From contig NZ_BALE01000010.1 of assembly GCF_000963885.1 (NCBI RefSeq), forward strand, positions 1-64,000: 64,000 nt of DNA, written 5' to 3'. The notes beneath the pieces are model-generated. The model saw nothing but the letters and a program-made list of their open reading frames with translations. It had not been told where the DNA came from and searched no databases. Below are positions 1-8,721 of this stretch, in pieces (the first letter of the stretch is position 1; every line of letters begins with the position of its first letter). The stretch comes from Tanticharoenia sakaeratensis NBRC 103193 (GTDB lineage: Bacteria > Pseudomonadota > Alphaproteobacteria > Acetobacterales > Acetobacteraceae). Both the position numbers and the translations under genes were made by a program.

Positions 1-478
1 ACAGACCCTAACTTAAATCCGTGGGCATGTTCGGGGCAGGGTCAAGAGGCATCTTCTCCATAAGGGCATATCCTCGCGTGTCGGGTGGCAGGCAGGGTCA
101 GGACACACATCGAAGACGACTTCGACCTGGCGCCGTCCACGCGCATCTCCGCCAGAAAAGCGATCCGATGCGCCTGACGCCTCGTCACACAAGCAGCGTC
201 CAGGTGAACGACCGGCGTTCCCGGCCGTGATGCGCCGGGAGATTGTGGCTAGGCGCTCTATCGGGATGCCGGTAGCGTCATGAGCGACGCTGCGTGGCAG
301 TCCCGGGATATTGACATGACAATAGACGACGGGCGGAGAAAAACGAGAAATGCATATGAGCGCGGACAGCCTGAATAGCTGCGAGACATCGAATGATGTC
401 GCGATGCACACACTGTGCTGGCATACTTGGTCCCGGATGCGGCTTGTCGCTGTAGCCACAGTGGCGTGAGCGGCCGAG
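1..478. other. Region without a recognised gene
   Basis: No coding sequence is recognisable in the first 478 bases on either strand; the open frames here are composition-driven and resemble no family I know. The stretch presumably holds the leader and promoter of the GH92 gene that follows, but no convincing -35/-10 pair was seen. Confidence 0.5.
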
Positions 479-3400
479 ATGAAGAAATACATCCGCTCAA
501 GCAATCTGGCCGCATTGTCATTGATTGCCCTGCACGCCTGCTTCACTTGGGCTCTGGCCGCGCCGATCCGGTTCGATCTACCTGATCTGTCGCAGGATCG
601 AACCGGGCAGTCCGGCGCGGGTTGGCATATGTCTCTCGGCGGCCCGCAAAAAGACGAGGTGCTCACGGCGCGTCCCGACAGCGGTTTTACCAGCCAGCGT
701 GCCATCCGTTTCGATGTAACGGGCAAGACAGTGTCGGCGGTCGTCGCACGGCCGTCGGATGGCGTGAATGCTCACGTCAGCTCTCGTAGCGTTTTCAGCT
801 ACATGATTTTCCCGGTCGCCGATCCTCGATCCCTGATCGATCCGGCCACGTTCACGACGCTCGACATCACGTTTTCCGACGGAAGCCGGGCATCGGCTCT
901 CGGCGCGCATGATCTCGCAGGCGCGCCTCTTACCGCGCACGGGCAGGGAAACGGGCGCGCGCTGTATCCCAACCAGTGGAATCGCGTCGAGGTGCCGCTT
1001 GGCGCGATCGCTACAGGCAAGACGGTGTCGACAATCGAGATCCGCTCGGATGCGCCGGTATCGGTACCTTACCATGTTTATCTCGATGATATCGCGATTG
1101 AAGATGCCCAAGATGTTCGGGCGCTGACCCCGGCGGACTGGGTGGATACCCGGCGCGGCACCAATGCCAACGGCCATTATTCGCGCGGCAACAATTTCCC
1201 GGCCGTTGCAATGCCGCATGGCTTCAATTTCTGGACGCCGGCCACACGGGGCGACTCCAACTGGCTCTATCAGTATCAGGAGCGCAACGGCCCGAATAAC
1301 AGGCCCCGCCTCGAAGCGCTTTCGCTCAGTCATGAACCCAGCCCCTGGATGGGCGATCGTCAGACTTTCCAGCTCATGCCGGTCCCCGGCGGTGCTGCGC
1401 CGTCTGCCGACCGGACGGCCCGCGCGGCGGCGTTCAGTCATGCACATGAAACGGCGTTGCCCTATCGCTATGCCGTGGCGCTCGACAACGGGATCACGGC
1501 GGAAATGGCGCCGACCGATCATGCCGCCACCATGCGTTTTCGATACCCGGGACCGGAAGGGCAGCTCGCCTTCGACAACATCAACGATCACGGGCGCCTG
1601 GTCATCGCGCCCGATGGACGAAGCGCTGCCGGCTATACGGACGTCGCCAGCACACTCTCGACCGGCGCCACGCGCATGTTCATCCATCTGGCGTTCGACC
1701 GGCCCGCCAAGGCGCAGGGACGCCTGAGCGGCCAGAAGCGCGACGACGTGGAAGCCTGGGCGTCGTTTGACACCCGTGATGGCAGGCCCGTCGAGATCCG
1801 CATCGCGACATCGCTCATCAGCCTTGATCAGGCCCGGCGCAATCTGGCCATGGAACTGCCGCCCGGTTCGACATTCGAGAGCGTTGCGAACGCGGCCCGG
1901 GATGCCTGGAACGCGCGTCTCTCGCGCGTTTCGATCCCCGGTGCGCCTGCCGATGAGCAGCGCACGCTCTACGGCAATCTCTATCGCCTGTATCTCTATC
2001 CCAACGAGGCGCACGAGAACGTGGGAACGTCCGGTGCGCCACGCTTCATGCATGCAAGCCCATTTGTGCCGTCTGGTGGCGCGAACACCGACACGCAGAC
2101 CGGTGCAAGGGTCGAGCCGGGGAAGCTCTACGTTAACAACGGCTTCTGGGACACCTACCGCGCGGCATGGCCGGCTTATGCCCTGCTGACGCCCGAGGAA
2201 GCCGGTGCGCTCATCGACGGCTTCGTGCAGCAGTATCGGGAGGGTGGCTGGATCGCGCGCTGGTCATCGCCCGGGTATGCCGATCTCATGACAGGAACCA
2301 GCGCGGATGCCGCTTTCGCGGATGCATGGCGCAAGGGCGTGCGCAATTTCGATACGGATGCCTTCTATCGTGCGGCGTTGAAAGACGCGACGGTCGTGCC
2401 GGATGATCCGGGCGTCGGGCGCAAGGGACTGGCGCGATCGGCCTATCGTGGGTTCACGGATACCGATACGGACGAGGCACTTTCCTGGTCGAATGCCGCG
2501 ACACTGAACGACTTCGCGTTGGGCGAGATGGCGTCGGATCTCGCCTCGGGTGCGCCTGCCGGCTCCGCCGCGCGTGCGGATCTTGCAGCGGAGGCCTGGT
2601 ATCTGCACAACCGGGCGCTCGATTACGTCCATCTTTTCGATCGCGAGATCGGCTTTTTCGTCGGACGCAAGCCGGATGGTACGTGGCGTGCGACAAAGGC
2701 GACGTTCGATCCGCTCGCCTGGGGTGGCGACTACACCGAAACGAATGCCTGGACGATGGCGTTCGATTCCGTGCAGGACGGGCAGGGGCTCGCCAATCTT
2801 TATGGCGGCCGCGCAGGTCTGGCCCGAAAGCTGGATGCCTATTTCGCAACGCCCGGCGATTATCATGTCGGTGCCTATGGCGACGTGATTCACGAGATGC
2901 GGGAGATGCATGACATCCGCATGGGGCAATACAGCCACAGCAACCAGCCGGCCCATCATATCCTTTACATGTACGACTATGCCGGAGAGCCCTGGAAAGC
3001 GCAGGATAAGATCCGCGATGTCATGAACCGGCTCTATCGCGGCACGGCGATCGGGCAGGGTTATCCCGGCGACGAAGACAACGGCGAGATGTCGGCCTGG
3101 TGGATCTTCAGCGCCGCGGGCTTCTATCCGCTGCGGATCGGAACGCCGACCTATGCGATTGGCGCGCCGCGCTTCGAGACGATGCGTCTGTCCGTCGGGC
3201 ACGGCAGAAGCCTGACGATCCGCGCGCCAGGCGTGAGCGACGACAATCGGTATATCCAGTCCGTGACGCTCAACGGCCAGCCACTGAGACGGTGGTGGCT
3301 TTCACAGTCGGAAATCGAAGCGGGGGGAGAGCTGCGCTTCACCATGGGACCGCATCCGTCGCACTGGGGCGCGGCCGAGATGGCTTCGCTGCCGTCGCTT

Positions 3401-3820
3401 ACGCAAGGAAAGGCTCAGCCCGACCCGGCGGTCGATCTCATGGACATGGCAGGCGCTCGGATCAGCGCCCCGGCCACGGCGTTCGACAATGACGCAATGA
3501 CGATCGCGACGATGCCGGCCGCGGGTCTGAGCATCACGCTGCCGGCACCCGTGCGCGCGCTGGCCTATACGATCACGTCCGGTACCGTGGCGACGCATGC
3601 TCCGTCCTCGTGGGACGTGCGCGCGTCCGACGACGGCGTGCACTGGATCGTCATCGATCATCGTGGCGAAGAGGTGTTCGCATGGAAGTATCAGCTCCGG
3701 CCGTTCCTGCTTCAGGACCGGCGTCCCCATCGCTTCTATCGCTGGATACCGCGCGATGGTCAGGCCGTCGAGATCGGCGAGTTCGAGCTTCTCGGGCGTC
3801 GGTCGAACGATCGGCGCTAG
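479..3820 (+). CDS. Secreted GH92 glycoside hydrolase, Gln at the catalytic-acid position
   Basis: A family GH92 exo-acting alpha-mannosidase-like enzyme of 1113 residues. A signal peptide covers about residues 1-27 (hydrophobic core, cleavage after ALA), so it is exported. An extra beta-sandwich-like domain covers about 30-215, the GH92 core begins near 217 (DTRRGTNANGHYSRGN) and runs to about 950, and an F5/8-type discoidin-like domain follows at about 990-1105. The usual HxNEPxHH motif reads HSNQPAHH, so the general-acid Glu is Gln823 (codon CAG at 2945-2947). The acidic cluster GDEDNGEMSAW (Asp865, Asp867) that supplies the general base is intact. From memory, the same Glu-to-Gln change occurs in the GH92 enzyme CcMan5, which cleaves mannose-1-phospho-6-mannose rather than plain mannosides. 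It lies 69 bp upstream of a second GH92 gene and is probably cotranscribed with it. The family is certain; the phosphodiester specificity is inferred. Confidence 0.93.
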   Translation: MKKYIRSSNLAALSLIALHACFTWALAAPIRFDLPDLSQDRTGQSGAGWHMSLGGPQKDEVLTARPDSGFTSQRAIRFDVTGKTVSAVVARPSDGVNAHVSSRSVFSYMIFPVADPRSLIDPATFTTLDITFSDGSRASALGAHDLAGAPLTAHGQGNGRALYPNQWNRVEVPLGAIATGKTVSTIEIRSDAPVSVPYHVYLDDIAIEDAQDVRALTPADWVDTRRGTNANGHYSRGNNFPAVAMPHGFNFWTPATRGDSNWLYQYQERNGPNNRPRLEALSLSHEPSPWMGDRQTFQLMPVPGGAAPSADRTARAAAFSHAHETALPYRYAVALDNGITAEMAPTDHAATMRFRYPGPEGQLAFDNINDHGRLVIAPDGRSAAGYTDVASTLSTGATRMFIHLAFDRPAKAQGRLSGQKRDDVEAWASFDTRDGRPVEIRIATSLISLDQARRNLAMELPPGSTFESVANAARDAWNARLSRVSIPGAPADEQRTLYGNLYRLYLYPNEAHENVGTSGAPRFMHASPFVPSGGANTDTQTGARVEPGKLYVNNGFWDTYRAAWPAYALLTPEEAGALIDGFVQQYREGGWIARWSSPGYADLMTGTSADAAFADAWRKGVRNFDTDAFYRAALKDATVVPDDPGVGRKGLARSAYRGFTDTDTDEALSWSNAATLNDFALGEMASDLASGAPAGSAARADLAAEAWYLHNRALDYVHLFDREIGFFVGRKPDGTWRATKATFDPLAWGGDYTETNAWTMAFDSVQDGQGLANLYGGRAGLARKLDAYFATPGDYHVGAYGDVIHEMREMHDIRMGQYSHSNQPAHHILYMYDYAGEPWKAQDKIRDVMNRLYRGTAIGQGYPGDEDNGEMSAWWIFSAAGFYPLRIGTPTYAIGAPRFETMRLSVGHGRSLTIRAPGVSDDNRYIQSVTLNGQPLRRWWLSQSEIEAGGELRFTMGPHPSHWGAAEMASLPSLTQGKAQPDPAVDLMDMAGARISAPATAFDNDAMTIATMPAAGLSITLPAPVRALAYTITSGTVATHAPSSWDVRASDDGVHWIVIDHRGEEVFAWKYQLRPFLLQDRRPHRFYRWIPRDGQAVEIGEFELLGRRSNDRR

Positions 3821-3889
3821 CGCGTTCGCCTGTTACCCATCGAGATATACCGTCCCTGAATTTCTGTTGTTTTGGTCGAGTTGTTCCGT

Positions 3890-6187
3890 ATGAAATATCA
3901 CGCTTTGTTCGCTCTCGTTCTTGCGAGTTCAACGGTCCTTCTGGCTGCGTCGCCGAGCCCGGCGCAGGCCGCTGACGACGCGGTATCCGCAGTCGATCCG
4001 CGCATCGGGACCGGGGGCGCGGGCCATACCTTCCCCGGGGCGACGGTGCCGTTCGGCATGGTTCAGCTCTCGCCCGATACGACGATGACGGATTTCAAAC
4101 ATTCCTATGCGTGGGCTGCGGGCTATCAGTATGGCGATCCCACTATCATGGGTTTCTCGCATACGCATTTTTCCGGCGCGGGGCATTCCGACCTCGGCGA
4201 CGTGCTGGTGATGCCGATTTCCGGGGACGTGCGGCTTGATCCGGGCGATGCATCAGTGCCCGGCAGCGGTTATCGCTCGCGTTTTCGTCACGTAACGGAG
4301 GTGGAGCACCCGGGATATTATGCCGTGACACTGGATGATTACGATGTCCGGGCGGAACTTACCGCAAGCCGGCGCGTGGGCTGGCATCGCTACACGTTCC
4401 CTCGAGACAAGCCTGCGCATCTGCTGCTCGATCTACGGCCCAGCATCTACGATTATCCCGGTAAGGTCAGCTGGGCGCGTCTGCATGTCGGCGCGGACGG
4501 CACCGTGTCCGGTTGCCGCATGACGCGCGGCTGGGCGCCTGGGCGCGTGCTGTGCTTCGCTATCCGGTTCTCGCAGCCCATGACGGCGCGCACGCTCTAT
4601 AATCGGGAGACGAACGTCCCGTACAAGGGGTTCAGGGGGCCCGGCAACCAGCCAGCCGATCATGACGCGCAGAATGGGCGTGCGCTCGAAGCGGTGTTCG
4701 ATTTCGGCAAGCCCGTGGCGCCGGTCATGGTGAAAGCGTCCATTTCGCCGGTCAGCGAAGCAAATGCGATCGACAATCTTGATCGTGAAGGCAAGGGCTG
4801 GGATTTCGACGCACAGCGCACAAAGGCACAGGCAGCCTGGAAAAGCGCGCTCTCCGTGATCGACGTTCAGGGAACGGCCGACCAGCGCACGCAGCTTTAT
4901 ACCGCGCTGTATCACACGATGCTGGCGCCGACGCTCAGCATGGATGCAAACGGCGACTATCGCGGGCCGGATTACGAGGTCCACAAGGCCCGCGGATTTG
5001 ACTTCTATTCGACCTGGTCGATGTGGGACGTCTACCGCGCGCAGCAGCCTTTGCTGGCACTTCTGCGGCCCGATCTCAGCACGGAGTTCGTCCGGTCACT
5101 GGTGGCATCGGCACAGAACAGCCCATTCGGCCTTTTACCCGTCTGGTCGTATCAGGGTCTCGAAACGTGGTGCATGATCGCGTATCACGCGGTGCCTGTC
5201 ATCGCTGACGCCTATCTCGCGGGTGTGCGGGGTTTTGACGCCGATGCGGCACTCAAGACCATGGTGCGCAGCGCCACATACGGCCCTTACGGCGATCTCG
5301 CCGACTATATGAAGATCGGTTACGTGCCGATCGACAAGGAAGCCGAAGGCGCTTCGAAAACCCTGGAATATGCCTACGACGACTGGGCGCTTTCACGCAT
5401 GGCGCGTGCCATGGGCCGGACAGACATTGCCGACGAGTTCGAACGTCGCTCGCATAACTGGCGCAATGTCTGGGACCCCAAATCAGGCTTCATGCGTGCG
5501 CGCCAGACCGACGGTCAGTTCCACATGCCGTTCAATCCGGCTGCCGCCGCCTATGGCAGCGATTATACGGAAGGCAATGCCTGGCAATATTCATGGTACG
5601 TCCCGCAGGATATCCCCGGACTTATTGCGGCAATGGGCGGCCAGGCACAGTTCACCGGCAAGATCGACGCGCTCTTCGACGCGAAGGTGGATCCGGCGAT
5701 TTTCAGGAATGTCGAGGATATCAGCGGTCTGATCGGATGGTATGCCCATGGCAACGAGCCGGATCACCACGTCGCCTATCTGTACGATTACGCAGGAGCG
5801 CCATGGAAGACGCAGCAGCGTCTGACGCAGATCATGCAGACGCAATACGCCACAAGCCCGGATGGACTCGCAGGCAATGACGACCTCGGCCAGATGTCGG
5901 CATGGTATATCTTCACGGCGCTGGGCTTCTATCCCGTGACGCCGGCAGGCGGAGAGTACGCCATCGGCCGTCCGTTCCTGCCCAGGGCGGTGGTCCATCT
6001 CGGCAACAAGCATGATTTCACGGTGATCGCCGAGCACCTCGATGCAGAGCACCCTTACGTGGGGTCGGTAACGCTCAACGGTCAACCGCTCGAAAAGCCC
6101 TTCCTGTCGCGAAAGAGCGTTCTGGCAGGCGGCGAGCTACGTTTCGTCATGCAGGCACAGCCGAACACCACCAAGGCCTTTCAATAG
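3890..6187 (+). CDS. Secreted GH92 alpha-1,2-mannosidase, canonical active site
   Basis: A 765-residue GH92 exo-alpha-mannosidase. A clean signal peptide ends at AQA (residues 1-27), and the mature protein opens with the family start VDPRIGTGGAGHTFPG. The catalytic-acid motif HGNEPDHHVAYLY is intact with Glu623, and the calcium/base region GNDDLGQMSAW supplies Asp664 and Asp665. The ATG at 3890 was chosen over an in-frame TTG 18 bases upstream because it places the signal peptide at the N terminus. Unlike its upstream neighbour it has no accessory beta-sandwich or discoidin domain. Two adjacent secreted GH92 enzymes, one canonical and one with the Gln variant, suggest stepwise trimming of fungal or yeast mannan outside the cytoplasm. 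Exact linkage specificity cannot be read from the sequence. Confidence 0.95.
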   Translation: MKYHALFALVLASSTVLLAASPSPAQAADDAVSAVDPRIGTGGAGHTFPGATVPFGMVQLSPDTTMTDFKHSYAWAAGYQYGDPTIMGFSHTHFSGAGHSDLGDVLVMPISGDVRLDPGDASVPGSGYRSRFRHVTEVEHPGYYAVTLDDYDVRAELTASRRVGWHRYTFPRDKPAHLLLDLRPSIYDYPGKVSWARLHVGADGTVSGCRMTRGWAPGRVLCFAIRFSQPMTARTLYNRETNVPYKGFRGPGNQPADHDAQNGRALEAVFDFGKPVAPVMVKASISPVSEANAIDNLDREGKGWDFDAQRTKAQAAWKSALSVIDVQGTADQRTQLYTALYHTMLAPTLSMDANGDYRGPDYEVHKARGFDFYSTWSMWDVYRAQQPLLALLRPDLSTEFVRSLVASAQNSPFGLLPVWSYQGLETWCMIAYHAVPVIADAYLAGVRGFDADAALKTMVRSATYGPYGDLADYMKIGYVPIDKEAEGASKTLEYAYDDWALSRMARAMGRTDIADEFERRSHNWRNVWDPKSGFMRARQTDGQFHMPFNPAAAAYGSDYTEGNAWQYSWYVPQDIPGLIAAMGGQAQFTGKIDALFDAKVDPAIFRNVEDISGLIGWYAHGNEPDHHVAYLYDYAGAPWKTQQRLTQIMQTQYATSPDGLAGNDDLGQMSAWYIFTALGFYPVTPAGGEYAIGRPFLPRAVVHLGNKHDFTVIAEHLDAEHPYVGSVTLNGQPLEKPFLSRKSVLAGGELRFVMQAQPNTTKAFQ

Positions 6188-6350
6188 GGCGCTATAGAAG
6201 TCGCTCTGCAGCGCTGGGTGGCCTGTCGGAAGCACATCCATCGTGTTGCAAAGAACCGATAAGGCACTTCAACTCAGCTATGGCGACAGCTGAACTTGTA
6301 CGAGAGTTGAGGCCGGTCAAGCCTTATCTCTCGCCAGATACCTGCCAGCA

Positions 6351-6371
6351 GGGAGCATGCAGCATGCTCCC
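6351..6371. terminator. Perfect 10-bp inverted repeat between converging genes
   Basis: GGGAGCATGC and its exact complement are separated by a single base. The repeat sits between the 3' ends of the GH92 gene and of the minus-strand DUF4142 fragment. There is no strong T tract on either side, so it could be a bidirectional terminator or a protein-binding palindrome. Confidence 0.4.
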
Positions 6372-6423
6372 TTGTCTCCAAGATGTTCCGCCCAAGGCTG
6401 ACTATCCGCGCGCGAACAGCAGT

Positions 6424-6858
6424 TTATTTCGGCAGGTTCCTGGCCAGCTCAAGATGATGCTCAAGCGTCGGCAAGGTCTGCCCCGCCCAGTTCTTCAACT
6501 GTGCATTATCGCCGTTCTGTGCATAGCGACGGAACAGAGCAACCGCGTCTTCGTGGCCGCTGATCTGGTCGCGCCGGTATTCGGTGACAAATGCGTGGCC
6601 GTGCAGCGTCCGAAGCTTTTCCAGCATCTCCTTGTGCGCGCCATCCAGAGCCGTCGGTATCTCCGCCTGTGCGGAGCCGCTCTGCACCATGGACTTGAGT
6701 TGGGACGACGTCTTCTGATGATCCTCGATCATTTGCGTCGCAAATGCTTTCGATTTGGCCTCGCCGCCCTGAGAGGCAAGCTGGCTGGTGTCGATTTCAA
6801 ACATATCGCTGATTGCGGCTTCTTTCACGAAATCAGCGGTGGTGGGCGCGATTCCCAT
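6424..6858 (-). pseudogene. DUF4142 protein, 5' end missing
   Basis: The 144 residues match the DUF4142 (ferritin-like, all-helical) family from its conserved start TADFVKEAAISDMFEI to the end. Members are normally exported and begin with a signal peptide of about 25 residues. Here the frame enters the domain directly at MGIAPTTADF, and upstream it runs into the 5' part of a HAD phosphatase gene read on the other strand. The first ATG (6858) gives a protein without a signal sequence. I read it as a gene that lost its promoter and signal peptide in a deletion; translation from the remaining ATG is possible but the product would stay in the cytoplasm. The function of the family is poorly defined. 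Confidence 0.7.
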
Positions 6859-6859
6859 T

Positions 6860-7444
6860 GCGGATACGTTCGATTTCCAGAAGATCCGGGCGGAAATCGG
6901 TAAAGGCGGCGATCAGCTGCTGCCGGTTTTCCTCACGGAAGAGGAAATCACCAGGGACGGAAAAAGTATAGAGAACCATCGAAGCGATTTGCTCAAGGAA
7001 CGCTATCTATCGAAGTTTACAGCCTTTCCGAAAGTGCGTTCGTTGTTCCTGCGCCTCAAGGAAGACCATATCCAGACCGTTCTGGCATCCTCGTCAAAAA
7101 GCGCCGAACTCGAAGTCTACAAGAAAATCGCCAAGATCGACGATCTGGTCGATAGCGAGGTCTCTTCCGAAGACGTCACGCAGTCGAAGCCAGCGGCCGA
7201 CATTTTCGTGGTCGCCGTGAAAAAATTGCATTCTGTCTTTCCGCAGGACGTCGTCGTCATCGGTGACACGCCCCATGACGCAACAGCGGCGCGGAAAGCC
7301 GGGCTGAAGCCGATCGGCGTTTTATGCGGTGGCGTCTCTGATGAAAAATTGCGCGATGCAGGATGCGCTGCAATCTACAAGGACCCGGAGGACCTGCTGA
7401 ACCGCTACGAGACATGGACGGGCGCCGGTCAGACTGGCTCCTGA
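6860..7444 (+). pseudogene. HAD-family phosphatase fragment lacking the nucleophile motif
   Basis: The frame from ADTFDFQKIRAEIGKGGDQ to the stop matches the C-terminal three quarters of a HAD hydrolase of the beta-phosphoglucomutase/phosphatase type. Motif II (VLASSSKS), the motif III lysine (QSKPAADIF) and motif IV (VVVIGDTPHDATAA) are present. Motif I, the DxDGT segment with the nucleophilic aspartate expected about 30 residues before IGKGGD, is absent: upstream bases belong to the antisense DUF4142 gene. Without the nucleophile the product cannot be an active HAD phosphatase. A formal start exists at 6788, but residues before about 6860 are antisense to DUF4142 and not HAD-like. Confidence 0.75.
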
Positions 7445-7624
7445 CAGGCATTCTCGAGCGAAATCCTCCCGGAAATTTACGTCTGGCCTCATCCCTTGAG
7501 CGAATGTTCGTCCCGCTCCCGGAAGCGCTCGTTCCGTCATCAGCGTCTCGACCGCTATTCGGCAGGCTGGAAGAAGAACCCGGACCCGGTTGGGCTGCCT
7601 GCAGAAGGTAGTCACCAAACCAGT

Positions 7625-7945
7625 CTATGGATCTTCACTGACGAATTTCGGGGTGAGCGTTTCGGCGACTGCTTCCTTGTGTTGCTGAGGCAGCAACTTC
7701 ATCACGAGAATCAATGTCGAAAGACTGAGGCAGATAATGTTCTGCCCGATCATGGCCCACTGCATGAGCAGAATGCCATCAATAAGCCAGGCGACGAATC
7801 CCGCGACTGTTATTACATACATTTTCAGGGAAATTTCGTCTGTATTGCGTGATTTGATGACGCTCCAGGCCTGCGGCACGAAGCTTACCATCGAAAGCGT
7901 CGCCGCGAAGATACTGACGACCGTCACTGTGCTGGTAATCAACAT
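7625..7945 (-). CDS. SemiSWEET-type sugar transporter (PQ-loop, MtN3 family)
   Basis: A 106-residue protein with three predicted membrane helices (about 5-25, 38-58 and 64-85) and the PQ-loop signature FVPQAWSVIKSRNTDEIS. This is the size and topology of a bacterial SemiSWEET, which forms a dimer and moves sugars by facilitated diffusion across the inner membrane. The ATG at 7945 was chosen because upstream in-frame sequence is charged and unlike the family. It faces away from the DUF2382 pair, and the 317 bp between them should hold divergent promoters. The transported sugar is unknown. The basic-polar tail of about 20 residues is longer than in the shortest homologues. Confidence 0.88.
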   Translation of the reverse strand: MLITSTVTVVSIFAATLSMVSFVPQAWSVIKSRNTDEISLKMYVITVAGFVAWLIDGILLMQWAMIGQNIICLSLSTLILVMKLLPQQHKEAVAETLTPKFVSEDP

Positions 7946-8262
7946 GGAATGGATTTCCTCGCAGCGCCTGTACGGGCAAGTTTTGGCATCTCGCACGCAT
8001 ACCGCTTCATCTTTTACGCCACGGAGCGGCGCTTGTTCCGTCCGGCATTGTTTGCGGGAAGCTGTTGAGACCAGGGCTCGGGCATATGAGCCTCCAGGTC
8101 TGCGCTGGCGATCACGGGAGCGTGTGTCGAAAGAGCGCCCCACGTCTTCGATCGATACGTAATCGGACAGAACTCGATATTTTACAAATGAGGGTTGAAA
8201 CCCCCTACCGATCCGGGCGCTTTCAGATCACCACTTCATCGTAGGCTGGACTGAGTAGCATC
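7946..8262. other. Divergent intergenic region, SemiSWEET / DUF2382
   Basis: 317 bases with no gene. It must supply 5' signals for the SemiSWEET gene (minus) and the DUF2382 pair (plus). A GGGTT/AACCC-type short hairpin lies just upstream of the DUF2382 start region; no convincing promoter pair was recognised. Confidence 0.45.
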
Positions 8263-8721
8263 TTGGATAATGAGCCGACGCCAGAAACACCGGATCAGCA
8301 AATTCTGCGGCTTAGCGCCGAGCAGGTCACGGTTGAGGCAGGTCAGCGCGTTACCGGGAAAGTGGACGTTTCAGTCAGGACAAGCACGCATACGGAAAAT
8401 GTGCGTGCAGCGCTGTCAGACGAGCGCGTCGTAGTGGATCGCGTTTCCGTAGGGGCGGTTGTCGATGAACTTCCTCAACAACGGCAGGAAGGCGATACGA
8501 CGATTATACCTGTTGTTGAAGAAATCGTCGAAGTCCGGAAGCGTTATCTCATTCGAGAAGAAGTGCGTATTCAACGCATCATAGAACATCGCATTCACGA
8601 AGAAGCAGTCGATCTGCGACGAGAGGAAGCGACCGTTCACAGAACCGCGTTTACAGATCAGCCCGACGAAGCATCACGCCTGGCAGATAGCCAACCTGGA
8701 GATTCACATCATGAACAGTGA
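8263..8721 (+). CDS. DUF2382 (YsnF/AvaK-type) protein, TTG start
   Basis: A 152-residue acidic, soluble protein whose residues about 15-132 match the DUF2382 domain (LSAEQVTVEAGQRVTGKVDV at its start, repeated V-E-E and R-E-E stretches). This domain is linked to general stress proteins such as YsnF; no biochemical activity is established. There is no in-frame ATG at all, so the TTG at 8263 is the likely start. The 3' end overlaps the next DUF2382 gene by 11 bases, which indicates translational coupling. No signal peptide or membrane helix is visible. Confidence 0.75.
   Translation: MDNEPTPETPDQQILRLSAEQVTVEAGQRVTGKVDVSVRTSTHTENVRAALSDERVVVDRVSVGAVVDELPQQRQEGDTTIIPVVEEIVEVRKRYLIREEVRIQRIIEHRIHEEAVDLRREEATVHRTAFTDQPDEASRLADSQPGDSHHEQ

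Noticed and set aside
578-2053. A 491-codon open frame antisense to the first GH92 gene
   Set aside because: Its composition (runs of Arg, His and Gly, no domain) is that of a shadow frame in high-GC coding sequence; GH92 motifs on the other strand are unambiguous.
6788-7444. Intact HAD phosphatase from the formal start at 6788
   Set aside because: Residues before about 6860 are antisense to DUF4142 and the nucleophile motif is missing, so it is treated as a fragment.
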